DNA of 64,000 nucleotides from Halomonas sp. 25-S5. GTDB taxonomy: Bacteria > Pseudomonadota > Gammaproteobacteria > Pseudomonadales > Halomonadaceae. The notes under the pieces are model-generated. The model had not been told where the DNA came from, did no database searches, and saw only the letters and a list, made by a program, of their open reading frames with translations. Every line of letters starts with the position of its first letter. The first letter of the stretch is position 1. Shown here piece by piece: positions 1 through 8,345 of the stretch. The stretch covers positions 1 to 64,000 of the forward strand of contig NZ_JARANV010000013.1 in assembly GCF_029889845.1 (NCBI RefSeq), in the 5' to 3' direction. Made by a program: the position numbers and the translations under genes.

Positions 1-30
1 GTAGGCCTGCGTCGAAGTCAGCTCGTTCAT
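1..30 (-). CDS. start of a gene cut by the left edge
   Basis: Only the first ten codons are inside the window (MNELTSTQAY). The ATG is at 28-30 on the minus strand. A strong ribosome binding site (TAAGGAGGA, complement of 35-43) lies just upstream, so the start is convincing. It is the next gene after the thrC-like gene and the small ORF in the same minus-strand operon. By position it could be the missing ABC permease or another pathway enzyme, but nothing in ten residues identifies it. Confidence 0.6.
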   Translation of the reverse strand, partial: MNELTSTQAY

Positions 31-75
31 GGTGTCCTCCTTAGGATTGGGTGACACCAGTCTGACGGACGTTAT

Positions 76-216
76 TCAGCTGCATAAGATGGGGTTTGTG
101 GAGCGCTTACGCCAGAGCGGATGCGACACCGCCCGTTCGCTGGCCTCGACGGGCGGTAGTTCGTGTATTCGGTCGGCCCGTTGGAAGCGGTCGACGCTCA
201 GAGTATGCAGAGTCAT
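76..216 (-). CDS. small 46-aa ORF coupled to the thrC-like gene
   Basis: The ATG at 216 overlaps the TGA of the thrC-like gene in an ATGA arrangement. A GGGAGAG ribosome-binding-like sequence lies five bases upstream. The product is 46 residues, basic, with no membrane segment or motif that I recognise (it starts MTLHTLSVDRF). The TGA is followed by about 45 nt and then the strong Shine-Dalgarno of the next gene. The 4-bp overlap argues for translational coupling and so for a real gene. The function is unknown, and a chance ORF is still possible. Confidence 0.45.
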   Translation of the reverse strand: MTLHTLSVDRFQRADRIHELPPVEASERAVSHPLWRKRSTNPILCS

Positions 217-1463
217 AAGGCTCTCCCGTGCGGTGCGTGATGTTTCGCCAGGTCCTCTTCGGGGGCCAACAGGGGCAGCCCGAGGTCGCGGTTGTCGGGG
301 TACTTGATGCCGGCGCCGGTGTTGAGGGCGATGACCCGCGCCTCGGCGGGAATCTCGCCCAGGGTGCGCAGCTCCCGGGCCGCGGCCAGCACCGCCGCGC
401 CCTCGGGGCAGACGAAGGTGCCCTCGAGCTGGGCCGCGCGGCGCTGCTCCCAGTCGATGGCTGACTCACTGACGGCGATGGCCCGGCCATCGGTGGCATA
501 GAGGGCCTCCAGCACCAGGAAGTCTCCCAGCGCCTTGGGCACGTTGATTCCGAAGGCCCGTGTCTTGCTGTGCTCCCAGAAGCGCGATTCATGTGCTCTC
601 TCCTGCCAGGCGCGCACGATGGGCGCGCAGCCCTTGGCCTGCACGGCCACCAGCCTTGGCAAGGGGCCCGAGACCCAGCCGATGGCCTGGAGCTCCTGCA
701 GCGCCTTGTAGATGCCGATCAGGCCCACGCCGCCCCCGGTGGGGTAGAGAATCACGTCGGGTAACTGCCAGCCGAGCTGCTCGGCCAGCTCCAGCCCCAT
801 GGTCTTCTTGCCCTCGATGCGATAGGGCTCCTTGAGGGTCGAGGCGTCGAAGGCGTCGGTCGCCTCGACGAAGCGGGCCACCTGACGACCGGCATCGCTG
901 ATCAGGCCGTCGACCAGCGCCAGGTGGGCACCGGCGAGGGCGCACTCTTGCCGGGTGATGCGCGGCGCGTCCTCGGGCATGGCGATGGTGGCCCCGATGC
1001 CCGCGCGTGCGGCGTAGAGCGACCAGGCCGCCCCGGCATTGCCATTGGTGGGCATGGCCAGGTGGGTCACGCCCAGTTCCCGGGCGCGGGAGATGCCGAC
1101 CGCGGCGCCGCGGGCCTTGAAGGAGCCGGTGGGCAGCAATCCCTCGTCCTTCATGACAAGCCTCGGCAGCCGCATGTCGTCACCCAGGCGCGGCAGCTCG
1201 ATCAGCGGGGTTATCACCTCGCCCAGGCTGACGATCGCCTCGGGTCGTGCCAGTGGCAGCAGCTCGTGATAGCGCCACAGGTTCCAGGGACGCCCGGCCA
1301 GATCCTCTGGTCGCCAGTTTGTAGCCAGGCCCGCCAGGTCGTAACCCACCAGCAGCGGCGAGCCACAGGGGCAGAGCTGCTGCAGGCTGTACAGCTCATG
1401 GGTCGCCTCGCAGCGCGGGCAGGCCAGGTGGGTGGCGTAGCGATAGGGCCGAGATTCACTCAT
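213..1463 (-). CDS. thrC: threonine synthase-like PLP enzyme
   Basis: This is a 416-residue fold-type II PLP enzyme of the threonine synthase family, which converts O-phosphohomoserine to threonine. The N-terminus has a zinc-ribbon-like cysteine set (C15, C18, C31, C33), as in the form of the family that carries a small Cys-rich head. K116 in GSFKARG is the Schiff-base lysine. PTNGNAG near 139-144 and PTGGGVGLIG near 241-250 form the cofactor and phosphate sites. The ATG at 1463 overlaps the TGA of the ABC ATPase by 4 bp, so the two are co-translated. Placement behind an ABC uptake pair and opposite a TauD gene is unusual for housekeeping threonine synthesis. A related activity, for instance on a sulfonated or phosphorylated amino acid (cysteate synthase is a known homologue), is possible. 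The family is certain; the substrate is not. Confidence 0.8.
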   Translation of the reverse strand: MSESRPYRYATHLACPRCEATHELYSLQQLCPCGSPLLVGYDLAGLATNWRPEDLAGRPWNLWRYHELLPLARPEAIVSLGEVITPLIELPRLGDDMRLPRLVMKDEGLLPTGSFKARGAAVGISRARELGVTHLAMPTNGNAGAAWSLYAARAGIGATIAMPEDAPRITRQECALAGAHLALVDGLISDAGRQVARFVEATDAFDASTLKEPYRIEGKKTMGLELAEQLGWQLPDVILYPTGGGVGLIGIYKALQELQAIGWVSGPLPRLVAVQAKGCAPIVRAWQERAHESRFWEHSKTRAFGINVPKALGDFLVLEALYATDGRAIAVSESAIDWEQRRAAQLEGTFVCPEGAAVLAAARELRTLGEIPAEARVIALNTGAGIKYPDNRDLGLPLLAPEEDLAKHHAPHGRAL

Positions 1464-2293
1464 GGTCGTCCCTCGTGCTCGAACAGCAACTGATGGATCT
1501 GCTGGGTACGGGACTTGGTGGACGCACTCCCGAGGTTCGACAGGCTGTCCGCCTCGCAGCCCAGCTCGGCGCGTACACGGCCGGGGTGGGGCGAGAGCAG
1601 CAGCACCCGGTTGCCAACGATCTGCGCCTCCTCGATGGAGTGGGTAACGAACAGCAGGGTGAAGCCAACCTCCTTCCAGAGGATCAGCAACTCCTCCTGC
1701 ATCTTGCGACGTGTCAGGGCATCCAGCGCCGCGAAGGGCTCGTCCATCAGCAGAATGCGTGGCTGCATGGCCAGTGCCCGTGCGATGGCCACCCGCTGCT
1801 TCATGCCCCCGGAAAGGGTATGGGGATAGGCATCGGCGAAGGCGTCGAGACCCACTTTCTCCAGCGTCACCAGGGCACGATGCTCCGCTTCTCGGCGCCC
1901 CAGGGTGCGCGAGGCCAAAAGCGGGAACATGACGTTCTGCTTGACCGTCTTCCAGGGCGGTAGCTGATCGAACTCCTGGAAGACCACCAGGCGGTCGGGG
2001 CCTGGACCGACCACCTGCTGACCATCGAGCCGGATCTCTCCCTCTGCCGGGGAGAGGAAACCCGCCACCGCCTTGAGCAGGGTCGACTTGCCGCACCCTG
2101 AGGGGCCCAGCAGCACGAAACGGTCATCTTCCTGAACGTCGAAGCTGACCCGCTGGGTGGCCTTCACCACCTGGCGGGGCGTGCGGTACTCCAGGGTGAC
2201 ACCATCCACCGCCAGTCGCGGCGTGGCAGGTCTTGGGCGCGGGGCGGCACTGCCTTGCGACCTTGCCAGGGGAGCTGCCGTGGCCGCCGTCAT
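1460..2293 (-). CDS. ABC transporter ATP-binding protein, nitrate/sulfonate/taurine type
   Basis: A 277-residue ATPase of the SsuB/TauB/NrtD group that powers import from the cytoplasmic face. Walker A is GPSGCGKST at about 63-71. The signature LSGGMKQRVAI is near 160-170, Walker B LLMDEPFA near 181-188, and the switch histidine is H218 (FVTHSIEEA). A Pro/Ala-rich head of about 25 residues precedes the domain. The start overlaps the stop of the substrate-binding protein gene (TGATG), and the end overlaps the thrC-like start. No permease gene lies between the usual partners. It may be the gene cut at the left edge, or lie beyond it. The ATPase assignment is firm; substrate class is by family only. 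Confidence 0.9.
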   Translation of the reverse strand: MTAATAAPLARSQGSAAPRPRPATPRLAVDGVTLEYRTPRQVVKATQRVSFDVQEDDRFVLLGPSGCGKSTLLKAVAGFLSPAEGEIRLDGQQVVGPGPDRLVVFQEFDQLPPWKTVKQNVMFPLLASRTLGRREAEHRALVTLEKVGLDAFADAYPHTLSGGMKQRVAIARALAMQPRILLMDEPFAALDALTRRKMQEELLILWKEVGFTLLFVTHSIEEAQIVGNRVLLLSPHPGRVRAELGCEADSLSNLGSASTKSRTQQIHQLLFEHEGRP

Positions 2294-3303
2294 CAGCTTC
2301 CCTCCCAGGCGTGTGCCTCATCGAAGAAGTAGTCCTGCCAGCTCTCGGGGCGATGCTCGATGGCCCCCACCTGGTACAGGAACTCCGCCAGCGAATAGGT
2401 GTTATCGGGTACCAACGTGAAATCGATCTGCGGGTCATTAACCAGCCCAGAGAGGAAGTCGCGTTCCAACCGAGAGCCGGTGACGCGCAGGAAGATATCC
2501 ACGGCGGCGTCACGATCCGCCTCGATGATCTCGCTGGCCTCTGCCAGGGCGGCACGAAACACTTCATAGAGTTCAGGGTTGTCCGTGCGGAAGCTATCGG
2601 TGGCATACACCAGCACCGGCGTGATGGGACCACCGAGGATCTCGTAGGAGTCGGTCACCTTGGAGATACCCTCGTACTCCAGCGCCTGATACTGATAGGG
2701 AATGCTGGAGAAGTAGCCGGTGATCTCGGTGCCACCGGAGATCAGCGCCGCCGTCGCATCGGGATGGGGGAGCGACAGCGTTTGACGATCCAGTACGTCG
2801 TATTCATCCGCGCCAAAGGTGTTGGCGGCGGCATACTGAAGGAAACGCGCCTGCACTGAGACGCCCACCGCCGGCAGGGCGATGCGATCCTCAGGACCGA
2901 AGTCTTCGATCGATTGCACTTCCGGGTCACGGGTCAGCAGGAAGTTGGGGGCATGACCCAAGGCGGCGATGGCCTTGACATCGAGGTTGCCTCGGGTGCG
3001 GTCCCAGGCGATGAGCAGCGGGCCCACGCCAGCACTGGCGATATCGATGCTGCCGGAGAGCAGCGCATCATTGACGGCGGCACCGCCGGAAAGGCGCCGC
3101 CACTCGACGTCTACGTCGAGACCGGCTTCTTCGGCATACTTCTGGATCAGCTCTTGGTCTTGAATGACCTGCAGCGGCAGGTAGGCAATGCCGAACTGTT
3201 CGGCGATGCGAATACGTTCGCTCGCCTCTGCGGCCTGGGTGCCGCCGGTGGCGGCTAAGGCTAGCAGAGTCAGGCCGGCGTATCGGAATTTTGTCAGCGA
3301 CAT
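2293..3303 (-). CDS. ABC transporter periplasmic substrate-binding protein
   Basis: A 336-residue periplasmic binding protein of the NMT1/SsuA/TauA family. The ATG at 3303 has a GGAGAG site just upstream. It gives a clean signal peptide of about 24 residues (basic start, LTLLALAATGG core, likely cleavage after TQA). The mature part begins with a typical first strand (RIRIAEQFGIAYLPLQV). It is the first gene of the minus-strand transport operon and runs directly into the ATPase gene. It is transcribed divergently from a TauD-type dioxygenase across a 228-bp gap, which supports a sulfonate-like ligand. The ligand is not shown by the sequence. Confidence 0.88.
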   Translation of the reverse strand: MSLTKFRYAGLTLLALAATGGTQAAEASERIRIAEQFGIAYLPLQVIQDQELIQKYAEEAGLDVDVEWRRLSGGAAVNDALLSGSIDIASAGVGPLLIAWDRTRGNLDVKAIAALGHAPNFLLTRDPEVQSIEDFGPEDRIALPAVGVSVQARFLQYAAANTFGADEYDVLDRQTLSLPHPDATAALISGGTEITGYFSSIPYQYQALEYEGISKVTDSYEILGGPITPVLVYATDSFRTDNPELYEVFRAALAEASEIIEADRDAAVDIFLRVTGSRLERDFLSGLVNDPQIDFTLVPDNTYSLAEFLYQVGAIEHRPESWQDYFFDEAHAWEGS

Positions 3304-3531
3304 GGGGCTCTCCATCTGTGTCCGTGAGTGTCGGAACACTCACCTTGCCCCTCGCCTGAAGAGCCCGCCAATGAGTTGTTTTACTGAGCAAATCACTCAG
3401 CCAGTGAAGTATTTTTCACTGCAGTGCGGATATGTATTTCGTAAAACCCATAGCAGGAATCGTGATTGGCCTGGATGTCGTTTTGGCTGCTTGGATAGGC
3501 CGACATTCACCGTCTACTCAGGAGACGCTCC
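3304..3531. promoter_or_regulatory. divergent promoter region between the ABC operon and tauD-like gene
   Basis: A 228-bp gap separates two divergent starts. It is more AT-rich than the flanking genes. It contains a perfect 10-bp palindrome CACTGCAGTG at 3417-3426 and a nearby CTGAG/CTCAG inverted pair at about 3384-3400. These are plausible operator sites for one regulator controlling both directions, but no regulator gene is adjacent in the window and no promoter boxes can be assigned with confidence. Confidence 0.35.
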
Positions 3532-4452
3532 ATGACGACACAAGGCATCAGCGTGACGAAGCTGAGCGGCCATATCGGCGCCGAGATCAGCGGACTCGAC
3601 CTGGCACACCTCGATGACCATGACGTCGAAACACTGCACGTACTCTTTCGCGAACATCAGGTACTGGTACTGCGCGACCAGCAACTCAACCGCGATCAGC
3701 ATATTGCCCTCGGCCGGCGTTTCGGCGACTTGCATATTCACCCGATGGCCAAGGGACCCGAGGGCTACCCGGAGATCTTCCCTGTCGAGGCTGGGCAGAA
3801 TTCTTCCAACGATCCCAAGGCCATTCGCTCGGGCAAACAGGCCGTCAACGGCGGGCACTGGCACTCCGATGTCTCCTGCGACGCACAGCCGCCACTGGGC
3901 AGCATCCTCTACCTTCATGAGGTACCCGATGTGGGCGGCGATACCCTCTTTGCCAGTGGCTATGCCGCTTACGAAGCGCTGTCGTCCGCCATGCAGGTTT
4001 TCCTGGAGGGGCTGACAGCGATGCATTCGGGAGAAGCCACCTACCGGCTATATTACCGAAATCAGCCCGCCCAGGATCGCAGCCGATTCGGCGTACCAAG
4101 TGACAAGCCCTATCCGGAGGCGGTGCATCCGGTGGTTCGCACGCATCCGGAAACGGGCCGCAAGAGCCTATTCGTCAACCGTGGATTCACCCGTGAGATC
4201 GTCGAGCTGGGACATGCCGAAAGCCAGGCGATGCTGGAGTTTCTCTATCGCCACCAGGAGACACCAGAGTTCCAGGTGCGCGTACACTGGGCACCCAACA
4301 CAGTGGTCCTATGGGATAACCGCTGCACTCAACATCGCGCCATCTTCGACTATGCCGGCCAGGTGCGGCGCGGCGAGCGCGTGACCATCAAGGGAGACCA
4401 TCCCTTCCTGCAGCGCAGTGACGACACCTCAGCCTGGCAACTCGTCGGCTGA
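3532..4452 (+). CDS. tauD: TauD/TfdA family 2-oxoglutarate-dependent dioxygenase
   Basis: A 306-residue non-haem Fe(II)/2-oxoglutarate dioxygenase. In this family the enzyme oxidises a carbon next to a sulfonate (taurine to sulfite plus aldehyde) or a related group. The iron triad is visible: H111 and D113 in GHWHSDVS, and H269 in TQHRAIFDY. Arg 280/281 can bind 2-oxoglutarate. Length is close to the usual 280-300. The ATG follows GAGACGCTCC, a weak Shine-Dalgarno. A 15-bp hairpin ends the transcript. Position opposite the ABC uptake genes makes a sulfonate, sulfate ester or similar compound the likely substrate, but taurine itself is not proven, so the symbol is a family label. Confidence 0.82.
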   Translation: MTTQGISVTKLSGHIGAEISGLDLAHLDDHDVETLHVLFREHQVLVLRDQQLNRDQHIALGRRFGDLHIHPMAKGPEGYPEIFPVEAGQNSSNDPKAIRSGKQAVNGGHWHSDVSCDAQPPLGSILYLHEVPDVGGDTLFASGYAAYEALSSAMQVFLEGLTAMHSGEATYRLYYRNQPAQDRSRFGVPSDKPYPEAVHPVVRTHPETGRKSLFVNRGFTREIVELGHAESQAMLEFLYRHQETPEFQVRVHWAPNTVVLWDNRCTQHRAIFDYAGQVRRGERVTIKGDHPFLQRSDDTSAWQLVG

Positions 4453-4460
4453 GGGCTTAT

Positions 4461-4500
4461 CGGTTCACCTGGCGCCGGCGCCACAGCGCCAGGTGAACCG
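4461..4500 (+). terminator. hairpin after the tauD-like gene
   Basis: A perfect 15-bp stem (4461-4475 with 4486-4500) and a 10-nt loop lie 9 nt after the stop codon. There is no U-run after it, so it may act as an attenuating or RNA-stabilising end more than a classic intrinsic terminator. Confidence 0.65.
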
Positions 4501-4560
4501 CGACCTGCCCCCCACACACAAGCCTTCGACATTCGCCGCCGGCCGACGCATCATTCGGGG

Positions 4561-5139
4561 ATGACTCTCGACACGACCCACCGCAACCGGCAGATGACCC
4601 ACTTCGACGGCCACGACGAGATCTGGCTGTTCGGCTACGGCTCGCTGATCTGGAAGGCCGACTTCCCTTTCCTCGAGCGCCGTCCGGCATCTATCCACGG
4701 CTGGGTGCGCCGCTTCTGGCAGGGCTCCCACGACCACCGCGGCACCCCCGAGGCGCCGGGCCGCGTGGTCACCCTGGTGCGCGAGCCCGGTGCGACCTGC
4801 CACGGCATGGCCTACCGCATCACGCCCGAGGTGCTCGGCCCGCTCGACGTGCGCGAGAAGAACGGCTACCTGCGCGAGATCACCCGACTGCACTTCGAGG
4901 ACGCCGCACCGCCCTCGAGCGCCGAGGGACTGGTGTATCTCGCCACCGAGGACAACGCCGCCTTTCTCGGCGACGCCCCGCTCACCGCCATCGCTGAGCA
5001 GATCGCCATGGCCCACGGCCCCAGCGGCCCCAACCGCGACTACCTGGTCAATCTGGCCCAGGCCCTGCGCGAACTCGGCGTGGAGGATCCCCACGTGTTC
5101 GCCCTGGCAGCGCGCCTGCCCCACCCGGCAGGCGCCTGA
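4561..5139 (+). CDS. chaC: ChaC-type gamma-glutamylcyclotransferase
   Basis: A 192-residue ChaC-family protein that cleaves glutathione to 5-oxoproline and Cys-Gly in the cytosol. The hallmark GYGSLIW motif is at about 25-31. The acidic segment VREKNGYLRE near residue 97-106 carries the expected catalytic glutamate region. An alternative start at 4594 (MTHFDG) would remove 11 residues and agrees better with the usual family N-terminus; neither start has a strong Shine-Dalgarno. The gene is followed 37 nt later by the threonine dehydratase in the same direction. Family assignment is strong. Confidence 0.88.
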   Translation: MTLDTTHRNRQMTHFDGHDEIWLFGYGSLIWKADFPFLERRPASIHGWVRRFWQGSHDHRGTPEAPGRVVTLVREPGATCHGMAYRITPEVLGPLDVREKNGYLREITRLHFEDAAPPSSAEGLVYLATEDNAAFLGDAPLTAIAEQIAMAHGPSGPNRDYLVNLAQALRELGVEDPHVFALAARLPHPAGA

Positions 5140-5176
5140 TGCCCGACACCCCCTCGACAATGGAGACGACCCTCCC

Positions 5177-6430
5177 ATGAGCGTGACCCTCGACGACGTC
5201 CGACAGGCCGCCGCCCGCCTCCAGGGCAGCGTGGAGCGCACCCCCTGCCTGCCCTCCACCACTCTCTCGCGGCTCACCGGCTGCGAGCTCTACATCAAGT
5301 TCGAGAACCACCAGTTCACCGCCTCCTTCAAGGAGCGCGGCGCCCTGAACCACCTGCTCTCACTCAACACCGAGGAGCGCGCCCGGGGTGTGATCGCCAT
5401 GTCGGCGGGCAACCACGCCCAGGCGGTGGCCTATCACGCCAAGCGACTGGGCATCCACGCCACCATCGTCATGCCCCGCCACACCCCCAACCTCAAGGTG
5501 CGCAACACCCGCCACTTCGGGGCCGAGGTGCACCTGGAGGGCAACGGGGTCGACGAGGCCGGGGCCTATGCCCGGCGCCTGGCCGAGGAGCGCCACCTGG
5601 TCTTCGTGCATCCCTACGACGACGAGCGGATCATCGCCGGGCAGGGCACCATCGCCCCGGAGATGCTCGAGGAGGTCCCCGACCTCGACTGCCTGGTGAT
5701 CCCCATCGGCGGCGGCGGGCTGATCAGCGGCAACGCCGTGGCGGCCAAGGCGCTGAAGCCCGATATCGAGGTGATCGGCGTGCAGACCCAGCGCTTTCCC
5801 GCCATGAAGCAGGCACTGGCCGGTGAGGAGATCCACTGCGGCCTGGCCAGCCTGGCCGAAGGCATCGCCGTGAAGCAGCCCGGCACCCTGACCCGGGAGA
5901 TCGTGCGCGAACTGGTCAACGACATCGTGCTGGTGGACGAGCCCGAGATCGAGCGCGCCATCCTGCTGCTGCTGGAGATCGAGAAGAGCGTCGCCGAGGG
6001 CGCCGGCGCCGCGGGGCTCGCCGCCCTGCTTACCGATCCGGCGCGCTACCGCGGCCGCAAGGTGGGGCTGGTGCTGTGCGGCGGCAACATCGACATGCTG
6101 GCCCTCTCTTCCGTGATCCAGCGCGGCCTGGTGCGCACCGGGCGCATCGTGCGGGTGCGCGTCGGCATCTCCGACGTGCCCGGCTCGCTGGCCGAACTTA
6201 CCCGCCTGCTCGCCGAGCAGCGGGCCAACGTCATCCAGATCGCCCACCAGCGTACCTTCACCGACCTCTCGCTGCGCGCCACCGAGGTCGAGGCCACCCT
6301 CGAGACCCTGGGCAGCGACCACACCCGCGAGGTGATCGCCGCGCTGCGCGCCGAGGGCTACGACCCGGTGCTGCCCGCCAACGAGGTCCACCCGGACGAG
6401 CGCTGGGCCACCGACCCCGAGGGGCACTGA
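5177..6430 (+). CDS. ilvA: threonine ammonia-lyase (threonine dehydratase)
   Basis: A 417-residue PLP enzyme that deaminates threonine to 2-oxobutyrate. The Schiff-base lysine is K52 in SFKERGA. The glycine loop PIGGGGLISG binds the cofactor phosphate near 175-184. A single C-terminal ACT-like domain starts near residue 330 (RVGISDVPGSLAEL). This matches the group of about 400 residues with one short regulatory domain, not the 500-residue biosynthetic IlvA with two. The start was chosen at the ATG at 5177 because the conserved N-terminus begins there; longer frames upstream only overlap chaC. It could be called tdcB-like, with a catabolic role. Confidence 0.88.
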   Translation: MSVTLDDVRQAAARLQGSVERTPCLPSTTLSRLTGCELYIKFENHQFTASFKERGALNHLLSLNTEERARGVIAMSAGNHAQAVAYHAKRLGIHATIVMPRHTPNLKVRNTRHFGAEVHLEGNGVDEAGAYARRLAEERHLVFVHPYDDERIIAGQGTIAPEMLEEVPDLDCLVIPIGGGGLISGNAVAAKALKPDIEVIGVQTQRFPAMKQALAGEEIHCGLASLAEGIAVKQPGTLTREIVRELVNDIVLVDEPEIERAILLLLEIEKSVAEGAGAAGLAALLTDPARYRGRKVGLVLCGGNIDMLALSSVIQRGLVRTGRIVRVRVGISDVPGSLAELTRLLAEQRANVIQIAHQRTFTDLSLRATEVEATLETLGSDHTREVIAALRAEGYDPVLPANEVHPDERWATDPEGH

Positions 6431-6529
6431 TCAGCGCCCTTGAGCGCATGGCGCAGGGCCGGCGGCAGGCGTACCCTATGCGCATTCGATCATCGCAGCG
6501 GTTTACATCGTCTCAACAAGGGAAAAGTG

Positions 6530-8269
6530 ATGAGCAGCAAGATCAACGTGACAGCCCCCCTGGTCATCCTGCATGGCGACGAGATGGCGCAGGTGGCCTT
6601 CGAGCGGATCCTCGACACCTTCGTGACCTCCCGGCTGGACATCGAGCTGGTGGAGGTCGACCTGACCGCGGAGAACCGCCTGGTCACCAACGGCCAGGCG
6701 GTGATCGATGCCATCGAGGCGCTCAAGCGCTATGGCGTGGGCGTCAAGAACGCGGGGATGACGGTCAACCGCGCCCAGCTGGGCGAGCTGCTGGCCGCCC
6801 ACCCCGAGCTCGACGGCACCACGCTCCACCCGCTGGCCACCAAGTCGCCCAACGGCGCCATCCGCAAGGGCATCGGCGGCAACATCACCCGCGAGGACAT
6901 CCAGTTCCGCAACCTGCAGTTCAACAAGCCAGAGTGGATCGGCCGCGACATCGAGGTCGACACCATGGCGACCGGCGGCAGCAAGGACAGCTACAACCAA
7001 CTCTCCCGCGCCACCGGCATCGTCAAGCTGATGTTCGTGGGTGCCAGCGGTGACCCGGTGGAGCTGCACCGCCGCGAGGTCAAGAAGGGTGACCCCTGGC
7101 TGCTCGCCACCAACGACATCGACGAGATCAAGACCTGGGCGCACCGCTTCTTCCAGCGCGCCATCGACGAGAAGCGCGACATCTACCTGGGCCTGAAGGA
7201 CACCGTGATCGCCGGCTACGACGGCGTGATGCGCGCCGCCATCGAGGGCATCTTTGATCAGCACTACCGGGCGCAGGTCGAGGCACTGGGGCTTGCCTAC
7301 CACTACGAGCTGATCGACGCCCAGGCCGCGCGCATTGTCGCCAACCCGCCCGAGCGCGCGCTGTGGGGCGTGCCGGACAACACCACCGGTCGCAAGCTCT
7401 ACAAGCTGGTCGAGCAGCTCAAGGTGCACGGCATCCCCACCCGCAAGGCACACGTCTCGCTGTCGCGGATGAGCGCCGGCGGCGGCGACCAGTACGGCAG
7501 CTACAACGCCCCCGCCACGGAGGACGGCATCCTCAAGGTGATCGTCGACGGCGACGAGAAGCACGCCCGCCACGTCAAGCAAGGCGACCCCATCCTGCTG
7601 ATGTCCAACGACCACGAGGCCATCAAGGACTGGGTCACCCAGGTGTTCCGCGACGCCTCGCGCAAGCAGAAGGAGGTCTACTTCGGCCTAAAGCGCGAGT
7701 ACATGGACTACGACGAGGTATTCAGCACCGTGATCACGGATGTACGCCGCGAGCTGGCCCAGGCCGACACCCCGCCGCCGTCGTTCATGATCATGCGGCC
7801 CTCCAGCCAGCTCATCAAGATGATCACCGATCCGCCGCGCAATGCCCTCTACCCAGCGCAGAACCTCGACGGCGACATCTTCTCGGACATCTCCGCGGCG
7901 CTGGGCGGCAGCCTGGCCACCGCCAGTTCGATCATCGAGAGCAAGAGCGGCACCATGCTCTTCGAGGCGCCCCACGGCACCGCCCATGACCTCTACCTGA
8001 GGTACCTGGAGAGCAACGGCCAGGAGGCGCACTTCAACGCCTCGGCGCTGATCTTCGCCGTGGCCAATGCCCTGGAGACCCTCGGCGAGCGCGAGGACAA
8101 CGCGCCCCTGGTCGACTACGCCACCCGCCTCAAGGCCGCGCTGATCGATACCGTCGCCGACGGCATCATCACCGGCGACCTCAAGGGCAAGACCACCGAT
8201 CCGGCCGCCGAGACCCTCGTCGACATGCAGGGTTTCCTCGACGCCGTGGCAAGCCGACTGGCCGCCTGA
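6530..8269 (+). CDS. isocitrate/isopropylmalate dehydrogenase family protein (isocitrate dehydrogenase)
   Basis: A 579-residue decarboxylating dehydrogenase. The substrate segment KSPNGAIRKGIGGNI (near residues 105-119) resembles eukaryote-type isocitrate dehydrogenases (SPNGTIR...GGT). The metal-binding region DGDIFSDISAALGGS and the cofactor segment FEAPHGTAHD lie near 445-485. At 579 residues it is longer than the usual 400-480, with extra sequence between the two halves. The ATG at 6530 follows GGGAAAAG. Most likely it performs the TCA-cycle step isocitrate to 2-oxoglutarate; whether it uses NAD or NADP cannot be read. It is single-gene with a strong hairpin after the stop. Confidence 0.8.
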   Translation: MSSKINVTAPLVILHGDEMAQVAFERILDTFVTSRLDIELVEVDLTAENRLVTNGQAVIDAIEALKRYGVGVKNAGMTVNRAQLGELLAAHPELDGTTLHPLATKSPNGAIRKGIGGNITREDIQFRNLQFNKPEWIGRDIEVDTMATGGSKDSYNQLSRATGIVKLMFVGASGDPVELHRREVKKGDPWLLATNDIDEIKTWAHRFFQRAIDEKRDIYLGLKDTVIAGYDGVMRAAIEGIFDQHYRAQVEALGLAYHYELIDAQAARIVANPPERALWGVPDNTTGRKLYKLVEQLKVHGIPTRKAHVSLSRMSAGGGDQYGSYNAPATEDGILKVIVDGDEKHARHVKQGDPILLMSNDHEAIKDWVTQVFRDASRKQKEVYFGLKREYMDYDEVFSTVITDVRRELAQADTPPPSFMIMRPSSQLIKMITDPPRNALYPAQNLDGDIFSDISAALGGSLATASSIIESKSGTMLFEAPHGTAHDLYLRYLESNGQEAHFNASALIFAVANALETLGEREDNAPLVDYATRLKAALIDTVADGIITGDLKGKTTDPAAETLVDMQGFLDAVASRLAA

Positions 8270-8293
8270 CACGACGACGGCGGCCTGACGCGA

Positions 8294-8330
8294 CCGCGCC
8301 GGCCCCGCACCAGAGGCGGGGCCGGCGCGG
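8294..8330. terminator. bidirectional hairpin between icd-like and GGDEF genes
   Basis: A perfect 15-bp GC-rich stem (8294-8308 with 8316-8330) with a 7-nt loop lies in the 76-bp gap between two convergent genes. It is placed to end transcription from both sides, though neither side has a long U-tract. Confidence 0.7.
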
Positions 8331-8345
8331 TGGGCAGTGGGCGGG

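Noticed and set aside
1464..2096. N-terminal extension of the thrC-like gene into the ABC ATPase gene
   Set aside because: The ATPase is clearly coded in another frame there. The conserved thrC start and the ATGA overlap fix the true start at 1463.
4790..5176. N-terminal extension of threonine dehydratase
   Set aside because: The extra residues are Arg/Pro/Thr-rich and overlap chaC. The family N-terminus begins at 5177.
5360..6427. 355-residue minus-strand frame opposite threonine dehydratase
   Set aside because: Antisense shadow with low-complexity Gly/His/Asp sequence.
6503..7615. 370-residue minus-strand frame opposite the isocitrate dehydrogenase gene
   Set aside because: Antisense shadow of a well-supported gene; no start site or motif.
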